A DNA stretch of 64,000 bases, from positions 1-64,000 of the forward strand of contig JAIBAQ010000012.1 of assembly GCA_019695095.1 (NCBI GenBank), in the 5' to 3' direction. The notes below the pieces were generated by a model that was not told the DNA's origin, ran no database searches, and saw only the letters and a program-made list of their open reading frames with translations. Below are positions 7,989-16,938 of this stretch, piece by piece. Position 1 is the first letter of the stretch. Every line of letters begins with the position of its first letter. Source of the stretch: Candidatus Hydrogenedentota bacterium. GTDB lineage: Bacteria; Hydrogenedentota; Hydrogenedentia; Hydrogenedentales; SLHB01. The translations under genes and the position numbers were made by a program.

Positions 7989-9071
7989 ATGAGCGGCGTG
8001 GGTACCGACAGATCTGTATCACCCTTGCGCGCGGCCGTACTGGGCGCGGGGCAAATCTCCGCGGAGCACATGCGGTTCTTGCAGCGCTCGTCGCGAGCGC
8101 AATTTGCCGCCGTCTGCGATCTATCGAACGCGCTCGCGCGTTATTCCGCGGACCGGTTCGGCGCGGAGCATGCCTACACCGAACACGCGCGCATGCTCGA
8201 AGAAATCAAACCCGACGTGGTTCATGTGCTTACGCCTCCACATACCCACGTCGCGTTGGCGGCTGAGTGCCTCAAGGCTGGCGCGCACGTAATCGTCGAG
8301 AAACCCGTTGCGCCGACCAACGCCGAATTCCGCGCGCTGTGGACACAGGCCCAGCAGTGTGGCCGCGTCTTGGTGGAGGACCACAATTACCGGTTCAACC
8401 AACAAGCCTTGGCCATCGAGACGCTGGTGAATGACGGCGCATTAGGAGATATTCGTGAAGTAGAGGTGCGGATGGCGCTGCCCATCACGGAACCCGGGGG
8501 TGCGTTCAGCGACACCAATCTGCCGAACCCATGCCATCGGCTGCCTGCAGGCGCGTTGCACGATTTCTTGCCACACCTCTGCTATCTCGCGTTGCGATTT
8601 CTTCCGAACGTCGAGACGGTAAAGGCGGCATGGCGCAAGCAGAGTGACCATCCCTTGTTCACCTATGACTCGTGTGACGCCCTCGTTGTGGGTGGCGGCG
8701 TGCACGCGCGGCTTCGCTTCTCCAGCCATCAGAGTCCCGATTGTTTTGCGCTCATCGTGCGCGGATCGCGCGGCTGGGTAGAAACGGACTTCTTTCAACC
8801 GTATTTTCGACTGAATATTCCGCGATCGGGAGGCAAGCAACTCACACCGCTCGTAAACCAGTTCGTGAACGGCGCGGGGCTGATGAAGGCGAGTCTCCGC
8901 GGGTTCATGAATAAGATTCGCCGGATTACGCCTCTTGAAGGCCTGCAGACTTTCCTGGATCGCACCTACACGGCGCTGCAAACGGATGCGCCGCCGCCCG
9001 TGACCTACGAGGACATGGATCGCACGACCTCGCTTATTGACGCCTTGGTTGCCGAGGAGAACCGCATATGA
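7989..9071 (+). CDS. Gfo/Idh/MocA-family oxidoreductase
   Basis: NAD(P)-dependent sugar oxidoreductase of 360 residues. The Rossmann start RAAVLGAGQISAEHM, the domain core VHVLTPPHTHVALAAECLKAG and the family catalytic Lys motif VEKPVA are all present, followed by EDHNYRFN, which matches the substrate-domain region. Members dehydrogenate or isomerise sugars or sugar nucleotides. It overlaps the next gene (an epimerase) by four bases and that in turn overlaps a GT4, so the three act in one pathway, most likely making and attaching a modified sugar or a small glycoside. There is no good ribosome site before the ATG at 7989. Confidence 0.88.
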   Translation: MSGVGTDRSVSPLRAAVLGAGQISAEHMRFLQRSSRAQFAAVCDLSNALARYSADRFGAEHAYTEHARMLEEIKPDVVHVLTPPHTHVALAAECLKAGAHVIVEKPVAPTNAEFRALWTQAQQCGRVLVEDHNYRFNQQALAIETLVNDGALGDIREVEVRMALPITEPGGAFSDTNLPNPCHRLPAGALHDFLPHLCYLALRFLPNVETVKAAWRKQSDHPLFTYDSCDALVVGGGVHARLRFSSHQSPDCFALIVRGSRGWVETDFFQPYFRLNIPRSGGKQLTPLVNQFVNGAGLMKASLRGFMNKIRRITPLEGLQTFLDRTYTALQTDAPPPVTYEDMDRTTSLIDALVAEENRI

Positions 9072-10111
9072 GCACGCGGTTTCTGGTGACCGGTGCAAAC
9101 GGGTTTCTGGGCCGGTACGTAGTTGCGGAAGTGTTACGGGAAGGCTATCGCGTGCGGGCCGCGATGCGTCCCGGCGCCGATGTAAGCGCGCTGCCGTGGG
9201 CGGAGCACCCGAATGCGGAAATAGCACGTCTTGATTTGCGGTCGCGAAACGGCATTGTAGACGCTCTCAACGGTGTTGACGCCGTGATTCACATCGCGGC
9301 TGCAGTCGGTGGAGACTTGTATGCGCAGCTTGCTTCGACGGTCGTTGCCACCGAAAACCTGCTCGAAGGCATAGTGCAGGCGGGTGTACGCCGACTCGTG
9401 CAGATTAGCTCCTTTTCGGTATACGGGTATCTCGACAAACCAGCCAACTCAATCCTGGACGAGTCGAGTCCGATGGAACATCGCATTTACGAGCGCGACG
9501 ACTACTGCCTGACAAAGGTCCTGCAGGAGAATCTTGCACGCGACTACGCCATGCGTCACCAACTCGCGTTGACCGTGGTACGCCCCGGCGTCATCTACGG
9601 AAACGGCCACTTGTGGACCGCATGCCTTGGAGCGGAAGCGGGGTCTCAGACTTGGATTCAGATCGGTTCAAGTGCTCATCTGCCCATGGCCTACGTCGAG
9701 AATTGCGCCGAGGCGATCGTGCGGTGTGCGACTCTCGACGACGCGGTGGGTGAGACCATTAACCTGGTCGATGGCGAAGGACCCACACACGCCGAGTACA
9801 TCGCGAGGCTGCGGTCGCGCCTGACGCCGCGTCCGCGAGTCATACCAGTGCCATGGATTGCCATGCGCATGCTGGCCGCGTTTGCTCAATGGACCAATCG
9901 ATTGGCTTTTGGCGGCGAGGCGAAACTCCCAAGCATCCTGGTGCCCTGCCGGTTGCACGCGCGCTGCAAACCGCTTCGTTACACCCATGCCCACGCACAA
10001 GACGTTCTCGATTGGCAGCCGCGCTACACCCTGGATGAAGCGCTTGACCGTAGCTTTCTACCGGAGGCGGATTTGCTTGCGGTCGATAGGCCTGGCGGAG
10101 GTTGGGAATGA
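9068..10111 (+). CDS. NAD-dependent epimerase/dehydratase (extended SDR)
   Basis: Extended short-chain dehydrogenase, 347 residues. The cofactor motif is TGANGFLGRYV (GxxGxxG) at the N terminus, then VDAVIHIAAAVG, SSFSVYG and the catalytic tyrosine-lysine pair YCLTK, with the PGVIYG block after it. Residues resembling 3-beta-HSD/NAD-epimerase C-terminal helices follow. An AGGAG lies 8 bases before the ATG and the gene is coupled (ATGA) on both sides, to the Gfo/Idh oxidoreductase and the GT4. A role in sugar nucleotide or glycoside modification is inferred from this. Confidence 0.86.
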   Translation: MSTRFLVTGANGFLGRYVVAEVLREGYRVRAAMRPGADVSALPWAEHPNAEIARLDLRSRNGIVDALNGVDAVIHIAAAVGGDLYAQLASTVVATENLLEGIVQAGVRRLVQISSFSVYGYLDKPANSILDESSPMEHRIYERDDYCLTKVLQENLARDYAMRHQLALTVVRPGVIYGNGHLWTACLGAEAGSQTWIQIGSSAHLPMAYVENCAEAIVRCATLDDAVGETINLVDGEGPTHAEYIARLRSRLTPRPRVIPVPWIAMRMLAAFAQWTNRLAFGGEAKLPSILVPCRLHARCKPLRYTHAHAQDVLDWQPRYTLDEALDRSFLPEADLLAVDRPGGGWE

Positions 10112-11328
10112 GCAAACCGGTACGCGTGGCTTACATGACGGGCGAATACCTCCGTGTGTCGCCGTTTGTATTCATCCACCGCGAAATCGCCGCTTTGCGC
10201 GAATTGGGAGCTGAAATTGAGACCCTTTCCGTGCGCGGCATTCCGGAGAGCGAGTGCGTGAGTCCGGAGCAGCGAGCCGAACGCTCCACGACTCACATTC
10301 TGGTTCCTTTCTCATTCACGCGATTGATGAGCGTGCACGGGCGTCTAAAGCTGGCATCGCCATTGCGATACTTCCGCACATTCGCGCTTGCATTGAGGAC
10401 ACGCGCACCGGGCATCAAGGGCCTGCTCTATCAGATTGCTTACTTCATTGAGGCCGGGTTCGTTGTCGACTTCATGCGCAAACACGGCCTCACGCATCTG
10501 CACAACCACCTTGCCGACTCGAGTTGTACGGTGGCCATGCTTGCTTCCGAACTCGGCGGTTTCACGTTCAGCTTCACGTTACATGGACCCGGCATCTTCT
10601 TTGAACCGGACCGCTGGCGGCTCGACGCCAAGTTTGCGCGCGCCTCGTTTGTTGCGTGCATCAGCCACTTCTGCCGCAGCCAGGCCATGATCTGGACCAA
10701 GCCCGAGCGCTGGGATCGCCTGAAGATTGTGCACTGCGGGGTCGATACGCGCCACTACACGCCGCGCACGCACGAGGGAAAAGCAAAACGTCTGATCTTT
10801 GTGGGCCGCCTCGCCGCTGTGAAAGGAGTTCCAGTGTTGCTGGAAGCCTTCGCCGCGCTGGCAGCGATGCACCCTGAGTTGACACTCACACTCGCAGGCG
10901 ACGGCCCCGATCGCGCATGGATCGAATCGTATGCGCGTGAGCGCGGAATCACGGACCGGGTGACGATCACCGGTTACGTGTCACAAGAACGGGTGCGCGA
11001 GTTGCTCGCGGAATCCGATGTATTCGTGATGGCGAGCTTTGCCGAAGGAGTCCCTGTCGTGCTTATGGAGGCGATGACAACCGGTCTGCCCGTCGTCACG
11101 ACGCACATTGCCGGGATTCCCGAACTCGTCGAGGATGGCGTGTCCGGTTATCTGGTTCCGCCCGGCGACAGCGCATCGCTCACGAGCCGCGTTGAAGCCC
11201 TGCTCGGGGATCCCGCGCTCCGCAACCGGCTCGGTGCCGCCGGTCGCGCAAAGGTGCTAGCAGAGTTCGACTCGGCGAAAAATGCGCAGGGACTTCTAGT
11301 TCACTTCGGTGATTTGGGGAAAGCATAG
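10108..11328 (+). CDS. GT4-family glycosyltransferase
   Basis: GT-B fold retaining glycosyltransferase, 406 residues. Conserved C-terminal features are LIFVGRLAAVKGVPVLLEA, LAGDGPDRAWIE, and the E(x7)E nucleotide-sugar motif in FAEGVPVVLMEAM. The N-terminal domain contains PFVFIHREIAALRELGAE and HGPGIFFEP, typical of colanic acid or exopolysaccharide transferases. The ATG at 10108 is preceded by GGAGG six bases away and overlaps the epimerase stop; a TTG two codons upstream is less likely. Third gene of a coupled operon that starts at 7989. Confidence 0.9.
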   Translation: MSKPVRVAYMTGEYLRVSPFVFIHREIAALRELGAEIETLSVRGIPESECVSPEQRAERSTTHILVPFSFTRLMSVHGRLKLASPLRYFRTFALALRTRAPGIKGLLYQIAYFIEAGFVVDFMRKHGLTHLHNHLADSSCTVAMLASELGGFTFSFTLHGPGIFFEPDRWRLDAKFARASFVACISHFCRSQAMIWTKPERWDRLKIVHCGVDTRHYTPRTHEGKAKRLIFVGRLAAVKGVPVLLEAFAALAAMHPELTLTLAGDGPDRAWIESYARERGITDRVTITGYVSQERVRELLAESDVFVMASFAEGVPVVLMEAMTTGLPVVTTHIAGIPELVEDGVSGYLVPPGDSASLTSRVEALLGDPALRNRLGAAGRAKVLAEFDSAKNAQGLLVHFGDLGKA

Positions 11329-11501
11329 GCGGGATTAGCTCACGTAGTCAGAAAAGCGGGACACGAAGCGTTCCGCCCTGTCCGAGAGTATGCCGCGCTC
11401 CCACTTGGTCGTTTCCGGACAGTCACAATGTCAACCATGAATCAGGCAAAACGCAATCATTCGGCCTTTTTATCGCAAATTCGCCGACCGCGTTGTTCTG
11501 G

Positions 11502-11510
11502 TGTTATACT
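11502..11510 (+). promoter_or_regulatory. Possible extended -10 promoter ahead of the zinc-ribbon genes
   Basis: TGtTATACT at 11502-11510 fits an extended -10 element, 55 bases before the ATG at 11566. No good -35 is visible at 17 bases. The 237-base gap it lies in (11329-11565) contains nothing else I can name, and the upstream operon ends at 11328, so a new transcript would be expected here. Confidence 0.3.
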
Positions 11511-11565
11511 TGATCGAGCGAAATTAGAGCGCAATTTCCTGGCTAAAGACTGTGTTTAACGTCGT

Positions 11566-12753
11566 ATGATTGAATTCGAATGTATACAATGCGGGACCAG
11601 TCTGCGTGTCGAGAACCGGCACGCAGGGCGCACGGCATGGTGCCGCCGCTGCAAACGGCCCGTACTCGTCCCCGTTAACGCGACGCCCATCGCCGACCAG
11701 CCGGATGAGTTTCCAACGCCCGTTCCTCCGGCGCAACCGGTTGCCAGACCCTATTTTGAGCCGTCGCAACCACCAGCCTTGGAGGAACCGCAGGAAACAG
11801 CCATGCCTGCGCCTGTAAAGAGGGGGCCAATCCAAGCGATGGACACGGACCCGCGTAATGCGGCGTTGCTGGCGGAAATCGAGCGGCGCGGTCGGGTCAT
11901 TGCACAATTGACCGCAGAGGTTGAGGCGCTTCGTCAAGCGGCGGAAAGCCGTGCGCGCGAGGGCGATCTGCTGGAAGCTGAGTTGGCCGCCGCGCGAAAG
12001 ATGGCACTGTCCGGCGTGCAGGACACGGGCCGCGAACGGGCGATGATTGAAGAATTGAATGCCATCATCAGCACGCAGCGGGAACTGCTCGTCGAGAAGG
12101 ACGAGAAGATCTACAAGCTCGACGCGGCGCTGCGCCGGGCGACGCGTTATTCCGCGGAAACGGACGGCAATACGGAGTTGCCGGATGTTCCCCGTACACT
12201 CGAGGACCAGACCGAGGCGGGTGGTTATGAAGAGGGCGCCGAAGGTGGAGATGCGCGGGCAAACGTCGAATTGGATGAGGCGCGCCGGCTGGCACAGCAC
12301 CGCTCACTGGAGATTCGTTCGCTTCGAAATGCCCTTGACGATATGGCCGCCAAGTTCGACCGTGTGACGGTTGAATTGCGTAATGCTGTGCTTAAATTGA
12401 CGGAGACACAGCAGGATAATGAACGTCTCGTGTCGGAACTGGCTTCCGCGCGAGATAGGCTGCGTGAAAAGGAATTTGAGGGGGAACGGTTCTCAACGGA
12501 GCCGGCGCAGGCACCTGCCGAGTCGATGGAACCTGCTCTCCTGGAAGAGTCCTTGTCCTCTCCCGTACAGGTCGAAGTGCGCCCCGAACCTGTTTGGGCC
12601 ACGGCCCCGGTGCCGCGCCCCGAACCGGTGCGCGCCTACAGCCCGCCGGTTACGACGCCGGCTTCAGATATGCCCGCGCAACCCGCCACCGACATCCAGC
12701 ACGACCAACGTGTGCTCGTGGATGCCCTGCTTCGATTCCTCGGCCGACGCTGA
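11566..12753 (+). CDS. Zinc-ribbon plus coiled-coil protein, unknown function
   Basis: Not a recognised family as a whole. Residues 6-29 form a four-cysteine zinc ribbon (CIQC then WCRRC, Cys6, 9, 26, 29) with the HAGR turn between the pairs. Then comes a Pro-rich linker, then from about residue 95 a long acidic/basic heptad-like region (AEIERRGRVIAQLTAEVEAL and similar) to about 310, with one gap, so a coiled coil is likely. A second Pro-rich segment and a short C-terminal helix end the 395 residues. No signal peptide or membrane helix is seen, so it is probably cytosolic. The next gene shares the same kind of N-terminal ribbon, and the two look like a functional pair. Confidence 0.6.
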   Translation: MIEFECIQCGTSLRVENRHAGRTAWCRRCKRPVLVPVNATPIADQPDEFPTPVPPAQPVARPYFEPSQPPALEEPQETAMPAPVKRGPIQAMDTDPRNAALLAEIERRGRVIAQLTAEVEALRQAAESRAREGDLLEAELAAARKMALSGVQDTGRERAMIEELNAIISTQRELLVEKDEKIYKLDAALRRATRYSAETDGNTELPDVPRTLEDQTEAGGYEEGAEGGDARANVELDEARRLAQHRSLEIRSLRNALDDMAAKFDRVTVELRNAVLKLTETQQDNERLVSELASARDRLREKEFEGERFSTEPAQAPAESMEPALLEESLSSPVQVEVRPEPVWATAPVPRPEPVRAYSPPVTTPASDMPAQPATDIQHDQRVLVDALLRFLGRR

Positions 12754-12814
12754 CCGATTCGCCGTGGGAGTCCGTATCGTGCGAAGCACCCCCCTTTCAA
12801 GGTAAGATACGGGT

Positions 12815-14431
12815 ATGCAGAGGCTAGTTGTCACATGCGTTTGCGGAGAACGTATTCAGGTACCCCGCTCGGCCATTGGCCGCACCGGGTTATGCCCTGC
12901 TTGCGAACGCCCCATCACCATACGCTCTCAGAACGCCACACCCGCGCGAACGCAGCCCGCACCGCGCGCCGTTGAGGTTTCCCCCTCCGTGCCGGTTCCC
13001 GCGTCGTCCGTCATGCCCGGGCCTCTGGCCGCAAATCGTGTCATGATGGCAGCCGACGATTCGAAGCGGCGCTTCAGTCAAGCGGTCGATCTGTACTTTA
13101 ACGGACGTTACGCGGAATCATTGACGCTCTTCGATGCTCTCGTGCAGGAGTTTCCGGATCTGGAGGAAATCAAGACGGGCCGCGCCCTATGCTTGGGAGC
13201 CTTGCGCAAATCGCCGGCGCTTGCGCTGGAGCATCAGCCAAACGACGGTCGTTCTCAGTCACCGATACGCCCCATGTCTGGACGTCAACCGCAACAACCG
13301 ACGCCACAGGCGCCGCCCATTCCGATGCCGCCGCCCCCGGGTTATGCGGGCGGATACGTGCCTGCACCCCAGTATGAGGCCCAAGCGCAGCAGCACCCGT
13401 ATGTGGCACCGCAAGCGCCGCCGGTCTATGCTCCTCCGCCCCCCATGCAGGCGCCACCCGTGCAACCGTATGTTGTGCATCCCCAGGTTGCGCCCCAGGC
13501 ATATACAGCGCCTCCGGCGTACGTGGTGCAGCCTCCTCCGGCTCCGCCGAGCCAGCAGGTTTACGTGGCGCCGCAACCAGCCTACGCTCCACCACCTTCG
13601 TACTCGGCACCGGCTCCAGCACCGGTATACGCGGCACCGCAACAGGCATATTCACCGCCCGTTGCGCCTATTGCGCAGCAGCCTGTTCCGCCTATCGCGC
13701 CCCAGCCGGAAGCGATCGCGCAGCACGTACCGCAGAGCTATGCTCCGGCGAGCACGACCTATGCGTATGAAGCTCAGGCTACGCCGAATTTGTCGACGGC
13801 GCATGTGCAGCCGATTCAGCCACCGGAGCAGGTCGCGGCACCTGCCGTTTCGACTATGCCGCCAGTGCCTTCGGAGCAGACCGCTCCACAGGTGGCCATA
13901 CCGGCTCAGCCTATGCCGGCAGTCGTGCCGACTCCCGCTGAGTCCCCTGTCGTTCAGGCTGGTCCTCCTGCGGAGGCGACTCCGCCGCCACCGAAACCGC
14001 GCGAGAAACTGCCGCTTCCCGATACGCTCGACGAGGAGACGTTCAAGCGCGTGTTGCTCGACAAAATGATCAACGGCGAATCGGACGACATTCAGCTTCG
14101 CGCGACCGAATTGGCCGCGAAGGTATTTGGCTATACGGACCAGGAGTTCAACGAGGAACTTGCTTCGATGCAGCGATTGCTGGATTCGAGTGAAGTTACG
14201 GACTACGAGTTCCGGCTTCCCGACATCAAGATCAAGCAATCGGTTGCGGTCAAGTCGTCCAAACAGACAACCGCCGAAATGCCTGGAGAGGTAGCGGCTA
14301 CGCCTGACGCCAATACGGAGGCGAACGTCGAAGGTGTAGTTGAGGAAGACGCTGCAATGTCGGAAACAGACGTGGCCAATGAACAGGCGGAATCGGACGG
14401 AGACGTACCTGTCGCCGTTCAGGGCGAGTAG
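12815..14431 (+). CDS. Zinc-ribbon, TPR-like and Pro/Gln/Ala-rich protein, unknown function
   Basis: 538 residues in four visible parts. Residues 8-30 are a zinc ribbon with a CxC/CxxC spacing (Cys8, 10, 27, 30). About 85-140 read like one TPR unit (AVDLYFNGRYAESLTLFDAL). Roughly 150-395 is low complexity, very rich in Pro, Gln, Ala and Tyr. About 400-475 is a compact helical segment (LDEETFKRVLLDKMINGES), followed by an acidic tail. The low-complexity stretch is also visible as an open antisense frame, which I take as a shadow. It follows the other zinc-ribbon gene by 61 bases on the same strand. A scaffold role is possible but unproven. Confidence 0.6.
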   Translation: MQRLVVTCVCGERIQVPRSAIGRTGLCPACERPITIRSQNATPARTQPAPRAVEVSPSVPVPASSVMPGPLAANRVMMAADDSKRRFSQAVDLYFNGRYAESLTLFDALVQEFPDLEEIKTGRALCLGALRKSPALALEHQPNDGRSQSPIRPMSGRQPQQPTPQAPPIPMPPPPGYAGGYVPAPQYEAQAQQHPYVAPQAPPVYAPPPPMQAPPVQPYVVHPQVAPQAYTAPPAYVVQPPPAPPSQQVYVAPQPAYAPPPSYSAPAPAPVYAAPQQAYSPPVAPIAQQPVPPIAPQPEAIAQHVPQSYAPASTTYAYEAQATPNLSTAHVQPIQPPEQVAAPAVSTMPPVPSEQTAPQVAIPAQPMPAVVPTPAESPVVQAGPPAEATPPPPKPREKLPLPDTLDEETFKRVLLDKMINGESDDIQLRATELAAKVFGYTDQEFNEELASMQRLLDSSEVTDYEFRLPDIKIKQSVAVKSSKQTTAEMPGEVAATPDANTEANVEGVVEEDAAMSETDVANEQAESDGDVPVAVQGE

Positions 14432-14509
14432 CCGGTTGAGAAACGAGCGGCGCAGGGGAATCTGCTGCATCTTTCAATGGTGTAACCGGGTAGGCTGAGG
14501 GGAAACGTC

Positions 14510-15679
14510 GTGAGTAACCGGCCTTTGCGCATCGGTCTCGACGTAAGCTGCATTGCGGAATCCCCCATGACGGGAATCGGCTACGCAGCCCTCAATCAGT
14601 TACGTGCGTTGCTTCGCCGCGTTGAAGCGTTTGAGTTTCATCTGTTCGCGACGGGTGACCGCTCCGGTAAGGCCAACCTTGAGGATCTGCTTCCCTTCAC
14701 GGCCAGTCACGCGATCTTCCGGCGCGCACGGCTGGTCAAATACCACCTGTGGACGCGTTTGTCCTGGCCTCCGATCGAATGGTCCTGTGGACCTCTGGAC
14801 ATTGCGCACAATTTCTCGCATCACACACCTGCGACGAAAGAGGCATTGCGCGTGGTTACGGTTCACGATTTGTCGTTCTTGCGACATCCTGAAACACACA
14901 CGGCGCGCACCATCGAAGTACAGACGCGGCTCGTACGGCAGGTTGCGCGTGAAGCAGACGCCGTCGTTGCCGTGTCACAATCGTGCAAATCGGAAATGGT
15001 CGAACTGTTGGGGATACCCGAGGACCGGATTCACGTGGTTCCCAACGGCATACATCCTGAAGAGTTCGCGGGTCCGCTGGATTCGGAGACTCTGGACGTG
15101 CTGAAGCAAAGGCTGGGCATCTCGCGCGAATACTTCATCCAACTCGGGACCGTCGAGCCGCGCAAGAACATTCCACGCTTGGTGGAAGCTTACGCCCGGC
15201 TTCGTGAGAAACGCCGAGAAGTCCCTCAACTGGTCTTTGTCGGCAAACCGGGATGGAAGTGCGAGGCCAGCTTTCACCCTATGAAGCCGCTCGCCGAAAC
15301 GAAAGACATTGTCTACGCAGGTTACGTCGACCGAAGCGAAGCGGTGCTTCTGTTGCGCGGTGCGCTGGCTTGCGTATATCCGTCGATCTATGAGGGTTTC
15401 GGACTGCCCGTGCTCGAAGCCATGGCCGCGCGGACACCCGTAATCACCTCCAACACATCGTCGATGCCGGAAGTCGCCGGAGACACGGCCCTATTGGTCA
15501 ACCCCACCGACGTCGACTCCATCACGTGCGCTCTCGAGCAGACATTCGATGACCGCATTGCCGCCGACTCTCGAGCCGAGGCCGCATTCACGCGCGCCCA
15601 GACCTTCACGTGGGAACGCTCCGCGGAAACGTTGGCGGGATTGTATCGTACGCTCGCGGACAAACGAGGCGCGCGGTAA
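14510..15679 (+). CDS. GT4-family glycosyltransferase
   Basis: GT-B glycosyltransferase of 389 residues starting at GTG, with GAGGGG six to eight bases upstream. The N-terminal domain begins [19 protein letters not shown], the C-terminal one has [29 protein letters not shown] and [13 protein letters not shown] with the E(x7)E motif. These features resemble mannosyl- or rhamnosyltransferases of exopolysaccharide assembly. It is separated from the zinc-ribbon gene by 78 bases and precedes the dehydrogenase; no operon partner is certain. Confidence 0.9.
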   Translation: MSNRPLRIGLDVSCIAESPMTGIGYAALNQLRALLRRVEAFEFHLFATGDRSGKANLEDLLPFTASHAIFRRARLVKYHLWTRLSWPPIEWSCGPLDIAHNFSHHTPATKEALRVVTVHDLSFLRHPETHTARTIEVQTRLVRQVAREADAVVAVSQSCKSEMVELLGIPEDRIHVVPNGIHPEEFAGPLDSETLDVLKQRLGISREYFIQLGTVEPRKNIPRLVEAYARLREKRREVPQLVFVGKPGWKCEASFHPMKPLAETKDIVYAGYVDRSEAVLLLRGALACVYPSIYEGFGLPVLEAMAARTPVITSNTSSMPEVAGDTALLVNPTDVDSITCALEQTFDDRIAADSRAEAAFTRAQTFTWERSAETLAGLYRTLADKRGAR

Positions 15680-15680
15680 C

Positions 15681-15711
15681 CTGACACAAACCCGTTTTCA
15701 TGGTGTACAAT
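15681..15711 (+). promoter_or_regulatory. Possible sigma-70 promoter for the dehydrogenase
   Basis: CTGACA at 15681-15686 and TACAAT at 15706-15711, with a 19-base spacer, stand 53 bases ahead of the start at 15765. Spacing is long, so this is tentative. Confidence 0.35.
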
Positions 15712-15764
15712 GCACCTTCAGACTCATGTTTGGGCGCACGGACCCTTCGCGAAGGAGTAGACCA

Positions 15765-16832
15765 TTGAAAGCAGCATTTATCAATCAAAACGGCGACCTT
15801 GATGTTATCGAATTTGGAGAGGTTGCCGATCCCGAACCCGCTGAGAATGAAGTGGTGGTCCGGCTCCAAGCGGCGGCTCTGAATCATCTGGACATATGGG
15901 TTCGGAAGGGCAGACCGGGCGTCGAACTCAGTATCCCTCACGTGCTCGGCTCGGACGGGATGGGAACCATCAGCGCGGTCGGCAAGAACGTCACAACCGT
16001 GCGAGTGGGCGATTCCGTTGTGATCAACCCTGGACTCTCGTGCGATGCATGCGAGTACTGCCTTCGCGGGGATCAAAGCGAATGCCTTTTTTTCGGTATT
16101 GTAGGCATGAGCAGGCCAGGGACCTTTGCCGAATACGTCGCCGTGCCTGCGGTCAATGTGCAGCCGGCTCCAGCACACCTCAATCCTGCCGAGGCGGCTT
16201 CGCTGCCCCTTGCTCACATCACGGCGTGGCACATGCTAATGTCGCGAGGCAATCTGCGTGCGGGCGAAACCGTGCTGATCCACGGAATCGGCGGCGGCGT
16301 GGCCTTGGCCGGCCTGCAACTTGCCAAGATGGCTGGCGCTGAAGTCATCGTTACGTCATCGTCGCAGGATAAGCTTGACCGTGCGCTGCAACTCGGCGCG
16401 GACCACGTCATCAACTACCGCACCAATCCCAATGTTGCAGCCGCAGTAAAGGATCTAACCGGCGGCCGCGGCGTCGATCTCATTCAAGACACAACCGGCG
16501 CGGCGACGTGGCCAATCAACTTCAGTTCCATACGACGCGGCGGACGCATCGTGCATTGCGGCGTCACGACGGGCAAGACCGTCGAGGTCGATATCTCCGC
16601 TTTGTACTGGAACCACGTCACCGTGATGGGCTCGACCATGGGATCGCACGAAGACTTCCGCAAATTGCTGCGAACAGTTTCGAGCACAAAACTAAAACCC
16701 GTCGTCGATTGCGTGTTCCCTCTGGCCGACGCCAAGTCCGCCGTGGGCAAAATGGAAGTGGGCGAACAGTTCGGCAAGATAGTCCTCGACGTGGTGGGTA
16801 CCTGGCGCGAATCGTATACAGTTCCCGCATAG
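15765..16832 (+). CDS. Zinc-binding-type alcohol dehydrogenase / quinone reductase (MDR family)
   Basis: Medium-chain dehydrogenase of 355 residues. The true start is most likely the TTG at 15765: AAGGAG lies seven bases upstream and the protein then begins MKAAFINQNGD as the family does; upstream in-frame codons make no sense. The catalytic domain has the GSDGMG block and a structural-zinc cysteine set (CDACEYCLRGDQSEC, four Cys). The cofactor fold is HGIGGGVALAGLQLAK, and GGRGVDLIQDTTG follows. NAD(P)H-dependent oxidation or reduction of an alcohol, aldehyde or quinone is expected; the substrate cannot be read. It is followed by the candidate RNA region. Confidence 0.9.
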   Translation: MKAAFINQNGDLDVIEFGEVADPEPAENEVVVRLQAAALNHLDIWVRKGRPGVELSIPHVLGSDGMGTISAVGKNVTTVRVGDSVVINPGLSCDACEYCLRGDQSECLFFGIVGMSRPGTFAEYVAVPAVNVQPAPAHLNPAEAASLPLAHITAWHMLMSRGNLRAGETVLIHGIGGGVALAGLQLAKMAGAEVIVTSSSQDKLDRALQLGADHVINYRTNPNVAAAVKDLTGGRGVDLIQDTTGAATWPINFSSIRRGGRIVHCGVTTGKTVEVDISALYWNHVTVMGSTMGSHEDFRKLLRTVSSTKLKPVVDCVFPLADAKSAVGKMEVGEQFGKIVLDVVGTWRESYTVPA

Positions 16833-16903
16833 TCCGCATAGGGCGAACATTCCGCAAGCATCGACGGGACGCATAATTTGCTCGATAAGGTCTTATTATT
16901 CTG

Positions 16904-16932
16904 TAGGCAAAGTGCGCAGAACGTGCTATACT
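16904..16932 (+). promoter_or_regulatory. Sigma-70-type promoter of the candidate RNA
   Basis: TAGGCA at 16904-16909 (four of six to TTGACA) and TATACT at 16927-16932, 17 bases apart, the latter preceded by a TG two bases earlier (extended -10, gTGcTATACT). Transcription would start near 16939. No ribosome site or credible ORF follows within the next 350 bases, but a strong terminator does, which is why I link it to an RNA gene. Confidence 0.55.
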
Positions 16933-16938
16933 CCTGCT

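Noticed and set aside
7747-8022. Minus-strand 91-residue ORF with CHSERSEES
   Set aside because: It is the translation of the palindromic repeat and of antisense sequence.
13170-14470. Long antisense ORFs (161, 127 and 272 residues) and a + strand 311-residue ORF over the Pro/Gln-rich gene
   Set aside because: They are produced by the biased repeats of the real gene (low complexity in one frame opens the others). Composition is almost only Arg/Leu/Pro/His.
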